Shown here piece by piece: positions 58,134 through 64,000 of a stretch of DNA of 64,000 bases. The stretch is from Calendula officinalis. Lineage: Eukaryota; Streptophyta; Magnoliopsida; Asterales; Asteraceae. The stretch spans positions 79,480,909 through 79,544,908 of the forward strand of contig OY970820.1 of assembly GCA_963853835.1 (NCBI GenBank), given 5' to 3'. The first letter of the stretch is position 1. Every line of letters begins with the position of its first letter. The notes beneath the pieces are model-generated. The model was not told the origin of the DNA, did not search any database, and saw nothing but the letters and a program-made list of their open reading frames with translations. The position numbers and the translations under genes are program-made.

Positions 58134-59923
58134 GGGTACGTTTGGTACAGAGAATGGAATTGCAAGGAAATGGTTGCAGAGAATGGAATTGCAGAGAAAG
58201 GGAATTAGTCTGGAGAAAGAGAATTGACTCCTCTGTTTGGTAGTACAGAGACTTGAACAGAGAATTGCAGCAGAGAATCATTTCTCTTGTTTGGTATAAC
58301 AAAAAAAATTAGTAGAGAATTGTACAAACTTTATAATTAGCAAACATATTCTTTTCCCACAATAATCATTATTATAACATACAAAATCATGGATAAATTA
58401 ATAATGAAAGTGCATTAATAAAATCAATAATAACATCCAAAAACATAAACTATTGTCACTTTCAAAAACATCAATTCAATCAAAATGTAAAAAAAAAATA
58501 ACAGTTCTAAGTACTTAAAACCACAATGTAACCAACAACAATATTTGAACCATAAATAATCATCCCATAGAGCCATCGGTGTAAGATTCTACCATGCATA
58601 TTTTCTCTTCTTATGTCAATCCAAGAAATAACCGTCCTAGAAGGACATCCTTTCCAATCGAATTAGATGCTTTAAAACGTTTGGTTATTGTAATACCCGG
58701 TAAAGTTTTCAACTCATCACTAACCTCCTCAAAAATTTCACGAGTCTCAAAACCTTCTTTACTCAGATGTTCGCCAATAATTTCTCCAAACTTACCAATG
58801 ACTTCCTTCATCTCTTTGCATGACTCCCGATATATTTCATCGCGATCCGTGCTTTTGCGTCTTTTACGTTTGCTTATTACATTATTTGTTGGTACTCCAG
58901 ACCGACCGTCATCTTGAACGCCATCTTCAACGAAATCAAAGTCATGAGGATCAATTGGGGAAGTTGCTTGCGTCTCTGGAATACATTCTTCATCTTCTCC
59001 AAGATCAGTCGATTTACAACCCGTTGCTCTTACTTTACCAAAGATGATACACAGATTGTCATAGAATGCAACTGGCTTGCCTCGATATTTACCAGCACCT
59101 TTGTGAGACTACAAGACAATTAGAAAAAATAAATAAATAAGAATGCTTCTTCATTTATTAAATGTATATTTAGAACATACCTTGACACATTCATCCCATA
59201 CACTATCTTCAGCGTACACACATTTTTTTTTTCTTCATTCCAGCCGAACCCACTTGTATTTACCATATCATATACAACGCCAAAGTGATATCTTCAGCGT
59301 ACACACATTTTTAAAAGGTAGATGGATGGAATTTAATTCGACAGTCTGTGGAGTTGATCATTTGACCTTCGTTTTCATATTTGTTAAAGATTCAAAATTG
59401 ATACATAAAACATGTGGCGGACGATTGTGATACATAAAACATATATATAATCAAAAGGAACCATGTGATGCATTAAATATTGAAACGTAGATACATAATT
59501 GTTGTTGGACGGAATTGCGAGATTAACCTGTGATGCATCAAATAATGTATAATAGAGAGACAGAGAGATAGAGTTCAGGAGACAAATAACGAGATTAACC
59601 TGGAAGAAGTGGCGGACGAATTGTTGCTGGACGGAATTGTGGCAGACAATTGACGACGGAATTGCAGTAGACAGCTAACGAAATTGAGGACGAAGGGTTT
59701 CGTATAAAGAAAAGAAGAGGGCTTTGTGGGCTTTATGATTCTCTACGTGTTTTTTTTAAGTCTCGATATATCATTCCCTCTTTTCCCCTTATTTAGTAGG
59801 GAATTAAAATTAGAAAAAGTGAAAAGTTTTTTTTCTCCATCTTCTTTTCTCAATGTAATCAAACAAGAGACTTTACCTTTATTTCTCTTTCTCTCCCTTC
59901 TAATCTCTGTACCAAACACACCC
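58134..59923. mobile_element. PIF/Harbinger-like element carrying a Myb/SANT gene
   Basis: The ends form an inverted repeat: GGGTACGTTTGGTACAGAGA at the left and the complement GGGTGTGTTTGGTACAGAGA at the right. Flanks are TAA (58131-58133) and GAA (59924-59926), a near match for the three-base TWA target of this superfamily. It carries only the Myb/SANT-like gene; the DDE transposase that normally accompanies it is absent. Confidence 0.6.
58611..59260 (-). pseudogene. Myb/SANT-like (Myb_DNA-bind_3) protein, partial
   Basis: Minus strand. Exon 2 (59108 to 58611) is open for about 165 residues and reads SHKGAGKYRGKPVAFYDNLC, later a basic KRKRRKS stretch, and ends ...LLGRLFLGLT. Exon 1 (from about 59260 to 59181) reads VYAEDSVWDECVK and, before a frame break in an A-run near 59222-59233, SGFGWNE. 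The intron 59109-59180 has GT...AG ends. SGFGW, VW..YVK and LCIIFG..RATG are typical of the Myb/SANT-like domain proteins that plant Harbinger elements use alongside the transposase, also present in some domesticated host genes. A 16-base duplication (TGTGTACGCTGAAGAT) sits next to the break. The N-terminal half of the domain is missing. Confidence 0.7.
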
Positions 59924-60334
59924 GAAGTCTTTTATATTTATTATTTTTAAATAAGCGTTGCAGGAGTGTAATTGGGCCGGGTTGGGTAGGTTAAAATCAA
60001 CTTGTTTCACCTATTTGATTCCCATAAAACCGATCCAACTAAACGGATATCTCTAGCGGTTTCAGATTCCAACAATGACTCTGGTGAAGATTTCGGCGAC
60101 ATTGCTAGCGCAACCAATTGTGTTTAACGCTTACCTGCTAAAAAGGTTAAACACCACATATTGACTGTAAATACAATTCAATAGTATTTGAAGATAGTTT
60201 AGTTTTTATGTATAGTTCGTTTTATGTGTAACATGAAAATAGTTAGGATGTTGGATATCTTCATAATTTAATTTACATTTCTTTTATAAAGATTTAATAG
60301 ATTTATAGATACTAGAGATGAATTTACAGAGTTA
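59924..60334. other. Short intergenic stretch
   Basis: No gene established. A short open stretch from an ATG at about 60074 (MTLVKISATLLAQPIVF) could be a remnant exon but is not recognised. The rest is AT-rich up to the Helitron terminus. Confidence 0.4.
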
Positions 60335-60631
60335 CTAGGTTATGACCCGTGAAAAATCACGGGCTGCTAATAATTTTACTGAATATAACTTTTATATGAC
60401 ACAAAATTTATTGTTAATTGCATGATTATTACATATATTTTAAGAAAATATATAATGCTTCTAAAACGTAAATTATGGAATAAAAGCTTACAAATTGTAT
60501 AGATGTGAGAAAATGTAAGGGTACGTAATAATAAAATGATAAACGTAAAATAACAGATAAATTTTAAATAAAACATTACTAAGATTACGAAACAATCTCT
60601 TTAACAAAATAACGGTTATGCAACAATATGT

Positions 60632-60808
60632 TTAACAAAATAGTTCAAGTTGAGATAAATTTCTACACAATTCACTGAATACAACATATGATGTTCTATT
60701 TGTTAGACCACATTTCTTATCTTCTATTAATGTTTTCAAACATAGTCTACTTTTTGCTCTAGATAACGCTACATATAATTGTCCATATGAAAATACAGAT
60801 TCTACTTG
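60632..60808 (-). pseudogene. Helitron helicase C-terminal remnant
   Basis: On the minus strand, 59 open codons include VESVFSYGQLYVALSRAKSR, then LCLKTLIEDKKCGLT and TSYVVFSELCRNL before a stop. FS.GQLYVALSRAKS is helicase motif VI of the Pif1-like domain of Rep/helicase proteins of plant Helitrons, and the residues after it match the usual end of that protein. All upstream helicase motifs and the Rep nuclease are gone; a stop lies directly upstream in frame. Confidence 0.82.
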
Positions 60809-61491
60809 TCATTGTATTATAGTCTTGATACTTACTATAATATTTAATTTCAAAATTCGAATCATGTTGATTAATATGTCTAGGAATACTGTGATTTGTA
60901 AGGATTCATGAATGACTTTTTATTCAAATCTGGATGTTTCATCTTTTTAACCATATTTGACTTAATAAAAATATTTGTTTATTCATTCTAACACATTGAC
61001 AAAAAAATAACATTTTAACTGAATAATTAATATTGTCAAGTAATTAATATTCTAATTAACAAATCTGTATTAATAAAATTCTAAAATTAAAATTAAACAA
61101 ATCAAATCCTAAACCATACCTCCTAAACTCTAAACCCTATTAAATTAAAAAAATAAAAACAAATACGCTTTGTAAATAATTTGTGGGCCAAACTAAAATT
61201 TTAAACTATGATTTAGGATGCTTTATGTATTAGAAAAAACACTTTGAAGGACTTAATGCGAACAGTCTATTTAACAAATTAATTTCCTTACATGATAATA
61301 GTTTCTTTGACCTGTTTGGACCAGATAAACAAAACCATAATCAACTCGTTACATTATAAGCTAGAGGGAGGACCCGTTTGTGTTAAGCATATAGTTGGTT
61401 CTTGTCTTGTTTAGGCATTTGGTGCCCTCTCTGCCGGCCATATTATATTAATTTGAATAATAATAGATTTTTCCTTAATTATCAACTCTAA

Positions 61492-62018
61492 GAGCATCTC
61501 CAATAGTAGATTATTCAAAAAAAAATATTATTATTTCAATAAGTTTTTGGAAAACTTTTTACCATTGGAATATAACGCTTTTTTAAAAGCTTATTCTAAC
61601 CACTTATTCTTTCATAACCCTTTAATTGACTCTCAGTGTTTGATTTTCTTAGTCCCTATAATTTTATAAATTTACATGTTAAACTCTTTAGTCCTTCAAT
61701 GTTTTAAAGTCATGTTTTTCAATATTTGCAATGTAATAATTATAATTTATTTTAATATTAATGTCATTCTAATATTTTATATGAGATGTTTTAAAAAATG
61801 TTAAGTTTTATAAAATGATATAAAAATTGTCAAATTATACATGTGAGGGGCATTTATAAAATATTGAAGATAGATAAAGTAAATAGTAAATATTAATAAT
61901 AAAAAACTTTTAAAAATATTAACCATTAGAGAGGGTTTTTATGAAAACTTTTTGGTTAGTGGAAAGATGATGTGACAAAAACAATAAACTATTGAGAGGT
62001 TAACTATTGGAGATGCTC
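61492..62018. repeat. Harbinger/Tourist-type MITE, 527 bp
   Basis: Terminal inverted repeats GAGCATCTCCAATAG and CTATTGGAGATGCTC, flanked by the target duplication TAA (61489-61491 and 62019-62021). GAGCATCTCCAA is a well-known end of plant Harbinger-type MITEs. Noncoding. Confidence 0.85.
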
Positions 62019-62345
62019 TAAGAGTGATGGTATGATGGCTTGAGCCACTTGTCCATATCAACGTCACATCAGCTCTACATCATCATTTTATATTTCACAT
62101 TTAAACTCCACTATCATCAATCATCACTAAAATATTACTCACTCACTAAATACCTCAATAAAAACATACCCACTCACGTCACTTTAGCTAGTGAAATGGC
62201 TTGAGTAGTCACTCACACCACTCAGACTGATAAACTATTCATTCACACCACTAGCGGTGTGATGTCAAAATTATAAGTGGCGCCACTTTACCTGCCACAC
62301 TGACATATTTGAGTTTGGCAAGGGTTAATGCACCCCTTACTCTTA
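62019..62345. repeat. Possible second MITE abutting the first
   Basis: Ends TAAGAGTGATGG at the left and CACCCCTTACTCTTA at the right form a rough inverted repeat around repeated CACTCAC/GTGATG words. Target duplication is unclear. Confidence 0.4.
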
Positions 62346-62935
62346 GCAAAACAGAAAAATTAGGAAATAATGATATGTTTATGTTGGTTATAAAATTTAA
62401 AATATATTTCAGTATTGACTATTGATTATCCTTAATATATTATCGTCAATACTTCACAATATCTATAACCCGTGGAATTTTGGCGGATTACTGTAAGTAG
62501 TTGACTATTATAGTCAAAGAAAAATAAATAAACAAATAAACAAAATAAAGATTAAAAACTAAAAAGGTATATACAATCAAGTGGTGTAAATATTAAATCT
62601 ATTGTATATTGGTATTGAAATTACGTATGTTAGACTACAACATACATAAGTTTCCGTAAATATTTCTTACCGTGTTTTAATTATTTTAAGTAAGTTTATT
62701 ATGACATGTGTCATCCAAGATTTTTAAATATTAAAATTTTAAATTCCTTAAATTAAGAATAATTTGTTAAACTTAGAAAACATATTTTTAGGTGATTTTA
62801 CTTATTTAAATTCAATTTAATGCTCCAATGAGCGGGAAAATCAAGCCTGGAATTAATATGGGAATGCCATGTGGCATTAAGAGGCACTAAAAGATGACAT
62901 GTGTCATCAAAAACTTTGTTTTATTATAATATAGA

Positions 62936-63767
62936 TAATATTTATAAAATTGATGAAGTGGCATGATATGGAAAATAAATTAACTTTTCGAAAGATTATT
63001 AGTATTAAAAATGCCCTAATGAAATGCAAATTACGAGTTTATACGTTGTTATGAAAAGCTTACTACTACTTGCAAATAATTATACTTCTAGCTTACAAAA
63101 TAGAGACAATTATCAAAATTGACCAAAAATAGATATAGTTTCCCAAAAAACCAATTTGGGCGACTTTTCTCAAAATACACTATTTAACTTGATGTTTTTT
63201 ATGCTACCCATGTGTAAGGTAGATATTTTTTTGTAGGATCACACCATTTTTATACGACTTGTCGATATACGATCAAATTATATTTTTGTACAATAAGACT
63301 ATATTTTGTGTGACAAGAACACAGTTATCAAATTTTATATGGAGTAACACAAACCGTACAACCGAACGACTTATTTTATGAAAAATTGAATTATTTTGTG
63401 TGAATTTTAATTTTAATTTTAATTATATTTATTTTTAGAAATCGCCCTATAATATATAATACAATTAAGATGTGACATGTCACATTAAGACACACGTTTC
63501 TAATCTAATGAAAATTCATACTTTCAACTAAATACACATTTAATAAATGCGTTTAATTATTAATTAAACATCAAAACGATAAGGTAAGGTTAAAGTACTA
63601 TGTCTACCCGATGTCATTATCAAGATACGATGATATAGATTATTTTCATTTTCTTTGTGTCCTAATTCACATGCTTTATTCAAATTAGTAGCATGTATAG
63701 TGCACTATAAATATGCACTCATACCACTACCACCTTCACCAGAAAAGTAACATTCACTTAACCATTA
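62936..63767. other. Upstream region of the P450 gene
   Basis: AT-rich; no gene seen. It shares short blocks (AAATACACATTTAATAAATG, TTAAACATCAAAA, AAGGTAA) with the sequence after the element A LTRs (20590-20670). The last 60 bases hold the core promoter and leader of the P450. Confidence 0.55.
63706..63713 (+). promoter_or_regulatory. TATA box of the P450 gene
   Basis: TATAAATA lies 62 bases before the ATG at 63768, giving room for transcription start near 63735-63740 and a short leader. Confidence 0.6.
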
Positions 63768-64000
63768 ATGGAGTCCCTTAATTGGCTTTTTGCAGCCACT
63801 ACAATCACCCTACTTATCTTGAAATTACTAAACCGCCCCCTGGGCCAAAAAACCCTTCCACCGGGTCCTAGACCATGGCCTATCATCGGAAACCTTAACC
63901 TCATCGGCCCTCTCCCTCACCAATCTCTCCACAAGTTGTCCCAAACCTATGGAAAACTCATGTACCTCAAGTTCGGCTCTACCCCAGTAGTAGTTGCATC
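63768..64000 (+). CDS. CYP71-clan cytochrome P450 (CYP92-like), 5' part
   Basis: The first 77 codons are open and run off the window. The N-terminus has an uncleaved membrane anchor (about residues 5-21, WLFAATTITLLILKLL), a short basic/polar stretch, and the proline hinge LPPGPRPWPIIGNL (about 30-43), followed by LPHQSLHKLSQTYGKLMYLK and FGSTPVVVAS, the A-helix to beta-1 region of microsomal plant P450s. It would sit on the cytosolic face of the ER and use NADPH-P450 reductase. The pseudogene at 29837-39177 looks like a paralogue, but the two cannot be compared directly because that copy lacks this part. The substrate cannot be inferred. Confidence 0.88.
   Translation, partial: MESLNWLFAATTITLLILKLLNRPLGQKTLPPGPRPWPIIGNLNLIGPLPHQSLHKLSQTYGKLMYLKFGSTPVVVA

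Larger units (their letters stand above)
60335..62935 (-). mobile_element. Helitron (minus strand) with helicase remnant
   Basis: Minus-strand 5' end at 62935 (A|TCTATATTATAATAAAACAAAG) and 3' end at 60335: a hairpin with arms CCCGTGA / TCACGGG followed by TCATAACCTAG|T. Near the 3' end lies a fragment of the Helitron helicase (60632-60808), so it derives from an autonomous element by large internal loss. A Harbinger-type MITE (61492-62018) and a further MITE-like segment are nested inside. Confidence 0.7.

Noticed and set aside
60074..60145. Possible mini-exon MTLVKISATLLAQPIVF...
   Set aside because: Too short and not recognised; no partner exon is found before the Helitron terminus.

Overview
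This is a nuclear window from a flowering plant. It is AT-rich and has spliced genes, dense nested LTR retrotransposons, Helitrons and Stowaway/Harbinger MITEs. The flavour of the Sirevirus, chromovirus and P450 sequences suggests a eudicot, possibly Asteraceae, but that is inference and no species can be named.

Genes. Two host genes look intact: a three-exon Cupin_5/DUF985 protein (796-1999) and a single-exon cation/calcium exchanger of the CCX family (4727-6547). A third, a CYP71-clan P450 (CYP92-like), begins at 63768 and runs off the right edge. Two host genes are ruined. A second CYP92-like P450 lies in four pieces from 29837 to 39177. An RLCK-type kinase first exon, on the minus strand, lies in two pieces at 51160-51232 and 55173-55338.

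Mobile DNA. 7924-11191 is a Mutator-like element with a 10-bp target duplication and a FAR1-domain remnant. 12175-13962 is a solo Gypsy LTR. 14120-17839 is a Helitron carrying a solo Copia LTR. 18273-28287 is a rearranged Tekay-like Gypsy element (A) with about 1 kb of its own flanking DNA between the 5' LTR and gag. 31445-38862 is a Gypsy element (B) with gag but no pol, inserted in the P450. 39687-51110 is an 11.4-kb Copia element of the Sirevirus type (C) with an env-like gene after pol. 51233-55172 is a Copia element (D), itself hit by a LINE, inserted in the kinase exon. 55987-57756 and 60335-62935 are two further Helitrons, the second with a helicase remnant. 58134-59923 is a Harbinger-like element with a Myb/SANT gene.

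How the parts relate. A short block at 17885-18240 matches the kinase 5' flank at 55390-55880, and each copy is followed by a P450 in the same orientation. The window may therefore hold two copies of an old kinase-P450 segment, the left one destroyed by insertions. The most unusual signals are the motif ACTACTG(A/G)T, seen about 50 times across element C in LTRs, spacer and genes; the captured flank with a templated-repair scar in element A; and a cluster of perfect palindromes around GTTCACG/CGTGAAC shared by different Gypsy LTR families.
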